A stretch of 64,000 bases of DNA, taken from NCBI RefSeq assembly GCF_000753865.1, contig NZ_JQFW01000031.1, positions 62,001-126,000 of the forward strand, written 5' to 3'. The notes under the pieces were generated by a model, which searched no databases, had not been told where the DNA came from, and saw only the letters and a program-made list of their open reading frames with translations. Made by a program: the position numbers and the translations under genes. Numbering within the stretch: the stretch's first letter is position 1; each line of letters starts with the position of its first letter. This document shows positions 37,549 through 46,576 of this stretch, one piece after another. Source of the stretch: Alteromonas sp. LOR. Lineage in GTDB: Bacteria > Pseudomonadota > Gammaproteobacteria > Enterobacterales > Alteromonadaceae.

Positions 37549-39840
37549 TTGGACAATAGGCTCTCAACAACCATCGACGCATCGATGCTCAATAGCGAAC
37601 TTCCGCTCGATTTAGACGATTTAATGACATTATTGGCAGAAGCTTACGATGTGCCCATTGCGTTAATTGGTATTGTTGGTAAGCAAGACGAAGTGATAAA
37701 AGCGAGCCATGGCACTGATATCGAGTATATTCCTCGTGAGAATGCGTTTTGTAGTTATGTTGTGGAGTCCGGCGAGCCCCTACTTATTCCCGATGCTACG
37801 AAAGATGAGCGCTTTCAACATTCACAAAATGTAATCGACGACAACCATGTCGTATTTTACGCCGGGACACCTATTCATATTGAAGGCGAATCTGTTGGCG
37901 CAGTATGCCTTATTGACTCACAGCCAAGGAATATTGGCGAAAAGCACCTCACATTATTAAAGCGAATAGGCTTACTGGTGAGTAAGCATATTGGTCTTTC
38001 ACGAGAGCATGAAATGCTCAAACGAGAGCACGGCCTAATCGAGAAGTCGCCTATCGTACTTGCGACATGGAATTTCGATACCTCCCTTAAATTAGCGTAC
38101 ATCTCCAAAAACGCACACACAGTCATTGGTGCTGATGCGGCAGATTTATTAGATGGCAAAATTGAGTTCACCGATTTGATGTGCGATGAGTCAGACGCTG
38201 ACTTTACCTTTGCCATGCAGGCACACATGGAAGGGGTCGAAATCCATGTTTGTAGGCTAAAAATGTCTGTGCCTACTCGCACTATTTGGGTGAGCATGAT
38301 TTCTACTGCTAGTTTCAACGACAGTGGAAGCCTTTTTTCGGTGCAGGCGTTCTTATTTGATACCAGCGATCAAAAATATGTGGAGGACAAACTCAACGAA
38401 ACCAATCAGCGAATGCGTCTGCTCTTAGAGGCTTCAGAGCTAGGAACATGGGATTGGAATTTAAAAGCCGATGTGAACCAGGTAAACAGGCGATGGTGTG
38501 AAATTGTAGGTATTGATTATGAGTACTACGATACAAGCTATCGATATTCCAGACAGCTTATTCATCCAGCTGACCTCGTGCAATTTGAACAACACCTCGA
38601 TGAACATTTGCGAGGTGAAACAAGCGTATTTAACACTACGTTTAGAATGAAGCACGCTAATGGTAACTGGGTGTGGGTTGAGTCTTACGGTAAAATTGTT
38701 GAAAATGACGTCATGGGAAAACCGCTAAGAGTCGCCGGTATTCACCGTGATATTACGGGAAGAATGGAGAGCGAAATCCATGAAAAGAAAAAAACGCAGC
38801 TGCTGCAGTTTATCAATAAAACGCGGGCATCTTATCTAGAAAGCAATGATCTTACACTGGCCTGTCAAACCGTACTCCCCGAGTTAATTGAGCTATCAGA
38901 CAGTCAGTTTGCTTTTATTGCACAAATGCAGGATAAAGACAGTGAGCCAAAACTCTTTATTCATGCCATTTCAGACATTGTGTGGGACAGTTCTAGCTTT
39001 ACGCAATACGCAGAGTATAAAAAGCGAAACCTGTACTTCACAAGTTTTGATAACTTGTTTGGCAAAGTTATTACAACCGGTGATGTGATTATTAGCAACA
39101 CCCCCAAAACTCATCCCGCCTCAAGAGGCACCCCTAAAGGCCACCCTCGTATTAACCGCTTCCTTGGGCTTCCTATTAAGATAAAAGATGAAGTTGTGGG
39201 TATGATTGGCTTAGCTAACAAGTTTGAATTTTACAAAGCGTCAGATGCAGCGTTTTTCCAGCCGTTTTTAGATGCATTAGCAGGTTTATTTTATGCAGTT
39301 GATTTGGAAACCGCACGGGCAGAAGCTGAAGAAAAACTGCGTATGCTTGCGATGACCGACCCCCTCACCGGCTTGTTAAATAGACGAGCTTTCTTAGACG
39401 AATGTAATCTCATCTCCCAAACTCACCAGCAAGTCGCCATAGCTATTATCGACATAGATTACTTTAAGAGTGTCAACGATACCTACGGGCACGATGCTGG
39501 CGACTATGCATTAAAGGAGGTTGCATCACTCACTCGCTCTTTTTGCAGCGAGCACGGTGTTGTGGCTAGGTTAGGCGGTGAAGAATTCGCCATTGTGTTA
39601 GTGAACAAATCCCCTAATGAAGTAAACAGCACCTTTGAGAGTCTTCGGGAGGCTATAAACGCTGCGCAACTTGCTTACAAAGACGATCGAATCAATATTA
39701 CTATCAGCACGGGGGTTAGCTATACGTCAGACTGCTTCGATATCGATTTTAGTACCTACTTGTCGGTGGCCGATCAGGCTCTGTACGAGGCTAAGTCAAG
39801 TGGTAGAAACCGCACCTGCTGGCAGCCTGGTATACTTTAA
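37549..39840 (+). CDS. Diguanylate cyclase with GAF-PAS-PAS-GAF sensor array
   Basis: A 763-residue soluble sensor protein. Domains in order: GAF (about 25-165, ENAFCSYVVESGEPLLIPDA), PAS (170-285), PAS with PAC (295-415, HANGNWVWVESYGKIV), a second GAF (430-585, RINRFLGLPIKIKDEVVGMIGL) and GGDEF (595-763). The active site is GGEEF at 676-680, preceded by LTDPLTGLLNRRAF, so c-di-GMP synthesis is likely. The product-inhibition RxxD site is missing (SEHG at that place). No membrane segment is present. The start TTG 37549 is uncertain; ATG 37585 is the alternative. Confidence 0.88.
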   Translation: MDNRLSTTIDASMLNSELPLDLDDLMTLLAEAYDVPIALIGIVGKQDEVIKASHGTDIEYIPRENAFCSYVVESGEPLLIPDATKDERFQHSQNVIDDNHVVFYAGTPIHIEGESVGAVCLIDSQPRNIGEKHLTLLKRIGLLVSKHIGLSREHEMLKREHGLIEKSPIVLATWNFDTSLKLAYISKNAHTVIGADAADLLDGKIEFTDLMCDESDADFTFAMQAHMEGVEIHVCRLKMSVPTRTIWVSMISTASFNDSGSLFSVQAFLFDTSDQKYVEDKLNETNQRMRLLLEASELGTWDWNLKADVNQVNRRWCEIVGIDYEYYDTSYRYSRQLIHPADLVQFEQHLDEHLRGETSVFNTTFRMKHANGNWVWVESYGKIVENDVMGKPLRVAGIHRDITGRMESEIHEKKKTQLLQFINKTRASYLESNDLTLACQTVLPELIELSDSQFAFIAQMQDKDSEPKLFIHAISDIVWDSSSFTQYAEYKKRNLYFTSFDNLFGKVITTGDVIISNTPKTHPASRGTPKGHPRINRFLGLPIKIKDEVVGMIGLANKFEFYKASDAAFFQPFLDALAGLFYAVDLETARAEAEEKLRMLAMTDPLTGLLNRRAFLDECNLISQTHQQVAIAIIDIDYFKSVNDTYGHDAGDYALKEVASLTRSFCSEHGVVARLGGEEFAIVLVNKSPNEVNSTFESLREAINAAQLAYKDDRINITISTGVSYTSDCFDIDFSTYLSVADQALYEAKSSGRNRTCWQPGIL

Positions 39841-39850
39841 CTTCATATTT

Positions 39851-39874
39851 GATAGCGATAGTCGCTTTTTTTGT
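39851..39874 (+). terminator. Short terminator after the cyclase gene
   Basis: The 5-bp stem AGCGA-TAG-TCGCT (39854-39866) is followed by a run of T to 39872. It lies just before the lexA control region. Confidence 0.6.
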
Positions 39875-39911
39875 TTGTGACAGCGTGTCTGCGCTTGTCA
39901 TTTATGTTTAG

Positions 39912-39946
39912 GTGTATATACTTACAGGAACTGTATAGACAGACAG
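39912..39946 (+). promoter_or_regulatory. Two tandem LexA (SOS) boxes
   Basis: CTGT-N8-ACAG at 39931-39946 is a full SOS-box core. A second copy at 39912-39927 is GTGT-N8-ACAG with an alternating TA centre. They are 19 bp apart, start to start. The proximal box lies against the lexA ribosome site (AGG at 39945). E. coli lexA also has two boxes, so autorepression is expected. Confidence 0.85.
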
Positions 39947-39953
39947 GTCTTTT

Positions 39954-40580
39954 ATGCGCCCACTCACAGCTCGACAAACTGAAGTTTTAGAACTTATAAA
40001 ATCAAACATGCAAGAAACGGGAATGCCACCTACGCGTGCAGAAATAGCCCGTCACCTAGGTTTTAGGTCTGCTAATGCTGCTGAAGAACATCTTAAGGCA
40101 CTTGCGCGTAAAGGCGTTATTGAAATTTTGCCAGGAACGTCTCGCGGTATCAAACTGACTGTTCCTATTGAAGAAGAAGTGGTTGAAGAGGAAGGATTAC
40201 CGTTAATTGGTAGAGTCGCCGCTGGTGAACCTATTCTTGCTCAAGAACACGTAGAGTCGCACTATAAAGTGGATCCTGCCCTATTCCAGCCTCACGCAGA
40301 CTTTTTGCTTCGCGTAAACGGTATGAGTATGAAAGACATTGGTATACTCGATGGCGACTTACTAGCAGTACATCGCACTACCGATGTACATAACGGCCAA
40401 GTTGTAGTAGCAAGAGTTGACGAAGACGTGACGGTGAAGCGCTTAGAAAGACGCGGCAGAGAAGTATTACTTCATGCTGAAAACGATGAGTTTTCGCCTA
40501 TTAAAGTCGACTTGGCAAACGAGCCGTTTGCCATTGAGGGTATTGCCGTTGGCGTTATTCGAAACGCCGACTGGATGTAG
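39954..40580 (+). CDS. lexA: SOS repressor LexA
   Basis: A 208-residue repressor of the SOS regulon with RecA-stimulated self-cleavage. The N-terminal winged helix starts [15 protein letters not shown] and its recognition helix is in [14 protein letters not shown]. The cleavage bond is Ala90-Gly91 (RVAAGEPIL), with catalytic Ser125 (NGMSM) and Lys162 (TVKRL). ATG 39954 lies eight bases beyond the proximal SOS box. A terminator follows directly; no dinF or sulA follows. Confidence 0.98.
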   Translation: MRPLTARQTEVLELIKSNMQETGMPPTRAEIARHLGFRSANAAEEHLKALARKGVIEILPGTSRGIKLTVPIEEEVVEEEGLPLIGRVAAGEPILAQEHVESHYKVDPALFQPHADFLLRVNGMSMKDIGILDGDLLAVHRTTDVHNGQVVVARVDEDVTVKRLERRGREVLLHAENDEFSPIKVDLANEPFAIEGIAVGVIRNADWM

Positions 40581-40600
40581 CCTTTTATGACGTTATTATG

Positions 40601-40627
40601 AAAGCGGCTCAATAGCCGCTTTTTTTT
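40601..40627 (+). terminator. Rho-independent terminator of lexA
   Basis: The stem AGCGGCT-CAAT-AGCCGCT (40603-40620) is followed by about eight T. It ends the single-gene lexA transcript. Confidence 0.92.
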
Positions 40628-41167
40628 GCACTTAAGTTTGTTGATATGCTTAATAAAACCACTATTAGCTAAGACTTTCAGTGCTTATAAATATCATTAA
40701 TACATTTCTATATCTGATAAAAATCCACGCACGTTTTCTATCTAATGTTAGTAAGACATTACATACTATATTGCCTTGGGTTTGTGTGAAATTTGTTCAA
40801 TTTTTCGCGGTTAACGATTGATTTATAGAAACTAAATGTTGTTTTCCGTTACAAGAGAATCGGTGTAGTTTTCACTGCAAATAACCTGACTATCCCCTGA
40901 TTTACCTCGCTTTACACTGCATCATAAAACCCACTGCTCAAACAGCGTTAGATTAAATTTTAACCGTCTCATTAAATTTTTAACAGAAAAGACTAGACGG
41001 AACGCCATTATTGCGCAATTCTTATACAAGCTTTAACAAAATAATAACAATGACTTTGAATTCAATTTACAAATCGATGTATTGAGTTAATCGTTCACAA
41101 ACCACTTGGTAGAGACTGCGCATAACAACATTTGGCGTTAATGGTTCTACCATTACGGAGGTGCTGA
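40628..41167. other. Upstream region of the cytochrome oxidase operon
   Basis: These 540 bp hold no visible gene. They are AT-rich, and the coxB promoter should lie here. A TGGTAGA/TCTACCA inverted repeat spans 41107-41152 in the likely 5' leader. A TGTGA-N6-TTCAA half-match to a CRP site lies near 40784-40800. I could not assign the promoter. Confidence 0.45.
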
Positions 41168-42331
41168 GTGAAATCACTAAAGACCGCGACTGCAAAATGG
41201 TGTGCAAGTGTACCATTTTTGTTTTTTTCTCAATTCCTTTTTGCGCAAGAGGCGGCTGAAGAATTGTCTTCGCTTAACCTTAGACGGGGCGCTACCGATA
41301 TAAGTGGCCAGGTGTACGACCTGCACATGCTTATGTTCTTTATTTGTGTAGCCATCGCTGTAGTTGTGTTTGGCGTCATGTTTGCCTCCATGTACCTGCA
41401 CAGAAAATCCCGTGGCGCAAAGCCTGCGAATTTCCACGAAAATGTGAAAGTGGAAATTGCATGGACAGTGGTTCCTTTCCTCATCCTAATCTTTATGGCC
41501 GTGCCTGCAGCTAATACGCTTATTGCCATGGAAGATACATCTGAAGCTGACATGACCGTGCTAGTCACAGGGTCGCAGTGGAAATGGCACTACAAGTATA
41601 TGGACAGCGACGTTGAGTATTACTCCTTACTTGCTACTCAGCGCGAACAAATTCAAAACAAATTCACAAAAACCGACAATTATTTATTAGAAGTCGATCG
41701 TCCTCTGGTTATACCCACAGGGCAGAAGGTGCGGTTTTTGATCACGTCAGATGATGTTATTCACTCGTGGTGGGTACCTGATTTTGCCGTTAAAAAAGAT
41801 GCTAACCCTGGCTTCATCAACGAAGCATGGGCAAAGGTGAATGAGCCTGGCGTATATCGAGGCCAGTGTGCAGAGCTGTGCGGTAAAGATCATGGGTATA
41901 TGCCAATAGTGGTTATTGCAAAAGAGCCAGCGGAATTTGACGCATGGATGGGCGGGCAAGAAGAGCGCGTCCGCCAAGCAAAAGAAGAAGAACAACGTCT
42001 ATTATCAATGAATATGTCGATGGATGAACTGATGACAGAGGGCGAGCGTGTATACAACGCAACATGCGCGGCGTGTCATATGCCAAATGGCGAAGGTTTA
42101 CCGGGCGTTTTCCCTGCGCTTAAAGGCAGTAAGATGGCATTGGAAGATCAGCAAGGGCACATTGAAATAGTGCTTCATGGTAAGGCCGGAACGGCGATGC
42201 AGTCGTTCAGCAAAATGCTAAGCCTAAAAGAAATTGCAGCGGTTGTTACTTATGAGCGAAATGCATGGGGTAATAACACCGGCGACATGGTTCAGGCTAA
42301 AGATGTCAACGCCGCAGCATCAGGAAACTAG
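41168..42331 (+). CDS. coxB: Cytochrome c oxidase subunit II with fused cytochrome c domain
   Basis: A 387-residue subunit of the terminal oxidase. It has a signal peptide (SVPFLFFSQFLFAQ), two membrane helices (about 53-76 and 98-120) and the CuA cupredoxin domain with ligands His199 (HSWW), Cys234 and Cys238 (CAELC), His242 and Met245. A C-terminal cytochrome c domain (heme motif CAACH, 300-304) makes it a caa3-like fusion that can accept electrons directly. The start is GTG 41168 behind GGAGG. It is the first gene of the cox operon, 9 bp ahead of coxA. Confidence 0.95.
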   Translation: MKSLKTATAKWCASVPFLFFSQFLFAQEAAEELSSLNLRRGATDISGQVYDLHMLMFFICVAIAVVVFGVMFASMYLHRKSRGAKPANFHENVKVEIAWTVVPFLILIFMAVPAANTLIAMEDTSEADMTVLVTGSQWKWHYKYMDSDVEYYSLLATQREQIQNKFTKTDNYLLEVDRPLVIPTGQKVRFLITSDDVIHSWWVPDFAVKKDANPGFINEAWAKVNEPGVYRGQCAELCGKDHGYMPIVVIAKEPAEFDAWMGGQEERVRQAKEEEQRLLSMNMSMDELMTEGERVYNATCAACHMPNGEGLPGVFPALKGSKMALEDQQGHIEIVLHGKAGTAMQSFSKMLSLKEIAAVVTYERNAWGNNTGDMVQAKDVNAAASGN

Positions 42332-42340
42332 GAGCGAGTT

Positions 42341-43954
42341 ATGAGTAAAGCAACTGAAGTAATTTCGCCAGATACCTCTGTGCATCACGATGAGCATGAG
42401 CACCACGACCATATACCTAAGGGCATTACGCGGTGGCTGTTTACAACGAATCACAAAGATATAGGTACATTGTACCTATGGTTTGCCTTCATCATGTTTT
42501 TGGTGGGCGGCGCCATGGCAATGGTTATCCGTGCGGAGCTTTTCCAACCCGGACTGCAAATTGTCGAACCAAACTTCTTTAACCAGATGACCACGGTTCA
42601 CGGACTAATCATGGTATTTGGTGCCGTAATGCCGGCGTTCACAGGTTTGGCTAACTGGCTAATACCAATGATGATAGGCGCGCCAGACATGGCGCTCCCC
42701 AGAATGAACAACTGGAGTTTTTGGATCCTGCCTGGGGCGTTCTTAATTCTACTTAGCTCGTTATTCATGGAAGGTGGCGGTCCGGCATTTGGTTGGACTT
42801 TCTATGCTCCGCTATCAACAACGTACAGTGGTGATTCTACCGCGCTGTTTGTGTTCTCTGTTCATATCATGGGTATCTCTTCAATAATGGGAGCGATAAA
42901 CGTTATCGTCACCATATTTAATATGCGTGCCCCAGGTATGACGTGGATGAAAATGCCTTTGTTCGTATGGACATGGTTGATTACTGCGTTCTTGCTTATC
43001 GCCGTTATGCCTGTACTAGCCGGTGCGGTGACAATGGTTCTGACGGACAAGTTTTTTGGTACGAGCTTCTTCGATGCCGCCGGTGGCGGAGACCCGGTCA
43101 TGTTCCAGCATATTTTCTGGTTCTTCGGTCATCCGGAAGTGTACATAATGATATTGCCCGCATTTGGTATTATTTCTCAAATTGTGCCAACGTTTTCTCG
43201 AAAACCGCTGTTTGGTTACGCCTCTATGGTATACGCAACGGCTTCGATTGCGCTACTGTCTTTCGTAGTGTGGGCTCACCATATGTTTACTACGGGTATG
43301 CCGGTGTACATGGAAATGTTCTTTATGTTCGCCACCATGCTTATCTCTGTGCCGACGGGGGTGAAAGTATTCAACTGGGTAGCTACGATGTGGCGAGGCT
43401 CGCTGACATTTGAAATGCCAATGATGTTCGCCATAGCGTTTATTGTGCTATTCACTATTGGCGGCTTATCGGGACTCATGCTGGCGATAACACCTGTTGA
43501 TTTCCAATACCATGACACTTACTTCGTGGTTGCGCATTTCCATTATGTCTTGGTTACTGGCGCGGTCTTTTCCATTATGGCGGCGGTGTACTACTGGCTG
43601 CCGAAGTGGACGGGCAAGATGTACAACACCACGTTGGCGAAATGGCATTTCTGGTGCTCGTTAGTATCGGTAAATGTGCTGTTTTTCCCCATGCATTTTG
43701 TTGGATTGGCAGGTATGCCACGCCGAATCCCAGACTATGCACTTCAGTTTGCAGACTTTAATAAGTGGATCAGTCTAGGCGGTTTTGCCTTCGGTTTATC
43801 ACAACTTATTTTCTTAGCACTATTGATTAAAGCATGTAAGAAGCAAGGTGAACCAGTATCGGCCCAGGTGTGGGACGGTGCAGAAGGACTCGAGTGGGAA
43901 ATACCTTCTCCAGCCCCTTACCACACATTTGAAACACCCCCACTAGTGAAGTAA
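42341..43954 (+). CDS. coxA: Cytochrome c oxidase subunit I
   Basis: A 537-residue heme-copper oxidase catalytic subunit with twelve helices. Visible signatures: TTVHGLIMVFGAVMPAF (heme a ligand), FWFFGHPEVYIMILPAFG (CuB His and the cross-linked Tyr), WAHHMFTTG (two CuB His), and YFVVAHFHYVL (heme ligands). It reduces oxygen to water and pumps protons. The HPEVY pattern places it in family A. ATG 42341 has GGAG upstream and follows coxB closely. Confidence 0.97.
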   Translation: MSKATEVISPDTSVHHDEHEHHDHIPKGITRWLFTTNHKDIGTLYLWFAFIMFLVGGAMAMVIRAELFQPGLQIVEPNFFNQMTTVHGLIMVFGAVMPAFTGLANWLIPMMIGAPDMALPRMNNWSFWILPGAFLILLSSLFMEGGGPAFGWTFYAPLSTTYSGDSTALFVFSVHIMGISSIMGAINVIVTIFNMRAPGMTWMKMPLFVWTWLITAFLLIAVMPVLAGAVTMVLTDKFFGTSFFDAAGGGDPVMFQHIFWFFGHPEVYIMILPAFGIISQIVPTFSRKPLFGYASMVYATASIALLSFVVWAHHMFTTGMPVYMEMFFMFATMLISVPTGVKVFNWVATMWRGSLTFEMPMMFAIAFIVLFTIGGLSGLMLAITPVDFQYHDTYFVVAHFHYVLVTGAVFSIMAAVYYWLPKWTGKMYNTTLAKWHFWCSLVSVNVLFFPMHFVGLAGMPRRIPDYALQFADFNKWISLGGFAFGLSQLIFLALLIKACKKQGEPVSAQVWDGAEGLEWEIPSPAPYHTFETPPLVK

Positions 43955-44043
43955 GTGAGTATTGGGCTTAGTGGTGCAAGGGGCGACATGTTTTACTCCC
44001 CTTGCCCACCAAGTGATTCAGGTCTCAAACGGAGGCAAAGTGT

Positions 44044-44631
44044 ATGACGCAGGCAAGTGCAAACAATAAAATGGTCGTGAAATTAATCGCCATTGTTATT
44101 GGTATGTTTGGATTCGGCTTTGCTCTAGTACCACTTTACGATGTGTTTTGTGATATTGCAGGCATCAACGGGAAAACAGAGGGAACCGCGGCGGTTTATC
44201 AATCGGTAGAGATTGATGAAAGCAGAGAAATTACCGTTGAGTTTATCACTCGCACGAACACCGGAATGCCGTGGGAGTTTCGAGCAGAAACTAAGCGAAT
44301 CAAAGTACACCCAGGCGAATTGAACACAGTGTCTTTTTACGTTCGCAATCCAGCGTCAAGCAATATCATTGCTCAGGCAATACCGTCGGTATCGCCTGGC
44401 ACTGCCGCTATTTATCTTAACAAAACAGAATGCTTTTGCTTTAACCAACAGCCTTTGCAGGCTGGAGCAGAAGCCTATATGCCTATGCAGTTTTACGTAG
44501 ATCCACAGCTTCCAGAAGAAATAACGTTTTTTACATTGCAGTACACACTCTATGACGTCACCGCGAGAGCAAGTGACCTAACAACTAAACCGAATCCTTT
44601 TATGGAACCGTCCGCACAAAGCGGCGAATAG
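44044..44631 (+). CDS. ctaG: Cytochrome c oxidase assembly protein CtaG (Cox11)
   Basis: A 195-residue copper chaperone that delivers CuB to subunit I. It has a single N-terminal helix (LIAIVIGMFGFGFALVPLYDVFCDI) and a periplasmic beta domain with the copper motif ECFCFNQQPL, followed by the family block MPMQFYVDPQLPEEITFFTLQYTLY (in parts). ATG 44044 has GGAGG nine bases upstream. It sits between coxA and coxC, as usual in proteobacteria. Confidence 0.95.
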   Translation: MTQASANNKMVVKLIAIVIGMFGFGFALVPLYDVFCDIAGINGKTEGTAAVYQSVEIDESREITVEFITRTNTGMPWEFRAETKRIKVHPGELNTVSFYVRNPASSNIIAQAIPSVSPGTAAIYLNKTECFCFNQQPLQAGAEAYMPMQFYVDPQLPEEITFFTLQYTLYDVTARASDLTTKPNPFMEPSAQSGE

Positions 44632-44655
44632 CCCGTTAAGGATAAGGAGATAATG

Positions 44656-45534
44656 ATGCAGCAAGAATATCAAAAATATTATGTACCCGCGCAAAGTCCG
44701 TGGCCCATTGTAGGAGCGATTGCACTGTTTTTAATTGCAGTCGGGGCCGGTAACTTTGTGGTTGAAGCAACGAAGGGCGAAAGCGGTTACGGCAGCTATA
44801 TACTGCTTGCCGGTATTGTCGTTTTACTTGTCATGCTGGTGGGATGGTTTAAGAACCAAATTGACGAATCGATGGCGGGCTTGTACAGCGACCAGTTAGG
44901 TCGTTCATATCGACAGGGAATGAGTTGGTTCATCTTCTCTGAAGTGATGTTTTTTGGCGCATTTTTTGGTGCGTTGTATTACGCCCGATTTATTGCAGTA
45001 CCTTGGCTTGGCGGTGATTCTAACAACGCCATGACCAATGAAGTACTGTGGCCTGGGTTTGAAGCTATGTGGCCATTGGTAAGCACACCTGGCGGCATAT
45101 CTACCCAAGAAATGAGCCCAGGTGGCCTGCCTACCATTAATACCATTATTCTGCTTATCTCATCGGTAACGCTGCACTTTGCACACGTGGGGCTAGAGCA
45201 GAACAAGCGCAAGCAACTTACCGTTATGCTGGGTATTACCATTTTGCTTGGCTGCGGGTTCTTGTTTCTACAGGTTGAAGAATATATCCATGCCTACCGC
45301 GACCTAGGGTTAACCCTGCAATCGGGCATTTACGGCAACACCTTCTTTATGCTCACCGGGTTTCACGGCATGCACGTTACCCTTGGCACCATTATTCTTA
45401 TTGTGATGTTTTTTAGAGTATTGAAAGGTCATTTTACGCCTAAAGAGCACTTTGCCTTCCAAGCGGGAAGTTGGTATTGGCACTTCGTTGATGTGGTGTG
45501 GGTAATGTTGTTCATTTTCGTTTACGTGCTGTAG
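44656..45534 (+). CDS. coxC: Cytochrome c oxidase subunit III
   Basis: A 292-residue subunit III with seven helices. Signatures include MSWFIFSEVMFFGAFFGALYY, NTIILLISSVTLHFAHVGL, GFHGMHVTLGTIILI and the C-terminal SWYWHFVDVVWVMLFIFVYVL. It stabilises subunit I and its proton uptake. Two consecutive ATGs stand at 44653 and 44656; AGGAG is better spaced for the second. It ends the plus-strand run before the reversed DUF2909 gene. Confidence 0.95.
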   Translation: MQQEYQKYYVPAQSPWPIVGAIALFLIAVGAGNFVVEATKGESGYGSYILLAGIVVLLVMLVGWFKNQIDESMAGLYSDQLGRSYRQGMSWFIFSEVMFFGAFFGALYYARFIAVPWLGGDSNNAMTNEVLWPGFEAMWPLVSTPGGISTQEMSPGGLPTINTIILLISSVTLHFAHVGLEQNKRKQLTVMLGITILLGCGFLFLQVEEYIHAYRDLGLTLQSGIYGNTFFMLTGFHGMHVTLGTIILIVMFFRVLKGHFTPKEHFAFQAGSWYWHFVDVVWVMLFIFVYVL

Positions 45535-45616
45535 GAGGGATTGAGCGCTGCAGCGCCTTAACGTGTATGCCTATGGAAATGGCAACGATAATGAAAACGA
45601 AAGAAAGCGCCAAACC

Positions 45617-45826
45617 TCAGTAAGGCCGGGGGTTTGGCGAAATGACTCCGGTACTAATGGCAATTAGTATTAGCACAACAATGATGACAGAGGTGAAAAC
45701 CCGTCGACCTATATATTTGCTCATTGGCCCGTCTTTCGGATCGTTTTTCATCATCACGCGCATGGCCATGAAAAGATTAACAATCATAAACAGTACCAGA
45801 GCGACAAGAATTATTTTTATTAACAT
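45617..45826 (-). CDS. DUF2909 twin-transmembrane protein
   Basis: A 69-residue protein with two membrane helices (ILVALVLFMIVNLFMAM and VFTSVIIVVLILIAIST) joined by a charged loop, matching DUF2909. It is commonly found reversed inside cox clusters and may assist oxidase assembly; its function is unproven. ATG 45826 is preferred to 45832 because GAAGAG is then correctly spaced. It is on the opposite strand to all flanking cox genes. Its end lies in a CGCCAAACC/GGTTTGGCG inverted repeat. Confidence 0.8.
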   Translation of the reverse strand: MLIKIILVALVLFMIVNLFMAMRVMMKNDPKDGPMSKYIGRRVFTSVIIVVLILIAISTGVISPNPRPY

Positions 45827-45871
45827 AACCATCTCTTCTTTTATTATTTGTTTTGGTTGGAGCTGTTAAAC

Positions 45872-46576
45872 ATGTCACAACGTTCACAGTTTTTAATTCC
45901 CTGGTTACTCACCGCACTTAGTGTTGCGGCGATGTGCGGCCTTGGATTTTGGCAACTGGAACGCATGGTGGAAAAACAGCAACGTTTAGCTAGCATAGCG
46001 CAAAAGCAAAGCAATGAAAGCCTCTCGTTAATTGATGCCCTATCACAAGAAGACCCTAGAGATATCTCCATTAACTTTGTGGGAACGCCAGACAGTACGC
46101 GCCCCCTATTGCTTGATAATCAAATTCACGAACAGCAGGTTGGCTTCGATGTATTCGCCCCTGTGTCAACGAATGCGGGTTGGATTTTGGTGAATTATGG
46201 TTGGGTAGCAGCCCCTGACCTTCAGCGCACTATTCCTGAAGTAAACTTGCCTAACGGTAACAAGGAATTTGAGGGGGTCATCACCGTACCCGGCAGTAAC
46301 CCCCTTATCACAGAAACGAATGTTAATTTTTCTCAGTTTCCCGCACTTATTCAACAGGTAGCATTTGCGTCGTTAAGTCAGAGTTTAAACATCAAACTTC
46401 TTCCTTACGTTGTAGAGCTTACTTCACAAGACTCGGCTTTTGTTCGCGATTATAAGCCGGTAGTTATGCCTCCAGAAAAACACTTAGGGTATGCGGTGCA
46501 ATGGTTCGGTTTAGCCATTGCAGCAGCTGCAATAGGTGGGTTTGCAATCAGTAAAAAAGGACGTATTCATGAGTAA
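45872..46576 (+). CDS. SURF1 family cytochrome oxidase assembly protein
   Basis: A 234-residue SURF1-like protein, thought to help insert heme A. It has an N-terminal helix (IPWLLTALSVAAMCGLGFWQLERMVEKQ, containing the conserved GxWQLxR), a periplasmic domain with DNQIHEQQVGFDVFAP and GWILVNYGWVAA, and a C-terminal helix after EKHLGYAVQWFGLAI. ATG 45872 has GGAG upstream. It overlaps the next gene by 8 bp. Confidence 0.9.
   Translation: MSQRSQFLIPWLLTALSVAAMCGLGFWQLERMVEKQQRLASIAQKQSNESLSLIDALSQEDPRDISINFVGTPDSTRPLLLDNQIHEQQVGFDVFAPVSTNAGWILVNYGWVAAPDLQRTIPEVNLPNGNKEFEGVITVPGSNPLITETNVNFSQFPALIQQVAFASLSQSLNIKLLPYVVELTSQDSAFVRDYKPVVMPPEKHLGYAVQWFGLAIAAAAIGGFAISKKGRIHE

Noticed and set aside
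41107-41152. Inverted repeat TGGTAGA/TCTACCA as a riboswitch before coxB
   Set aside because: A single 7-bp stem with a long loop and no further structure is not enough evidence.
45642-45869. 75-codon plus-strand frame between coxC and SURF1
   Set aside because: It is the reverse of the recognisable DUF2909 gene.
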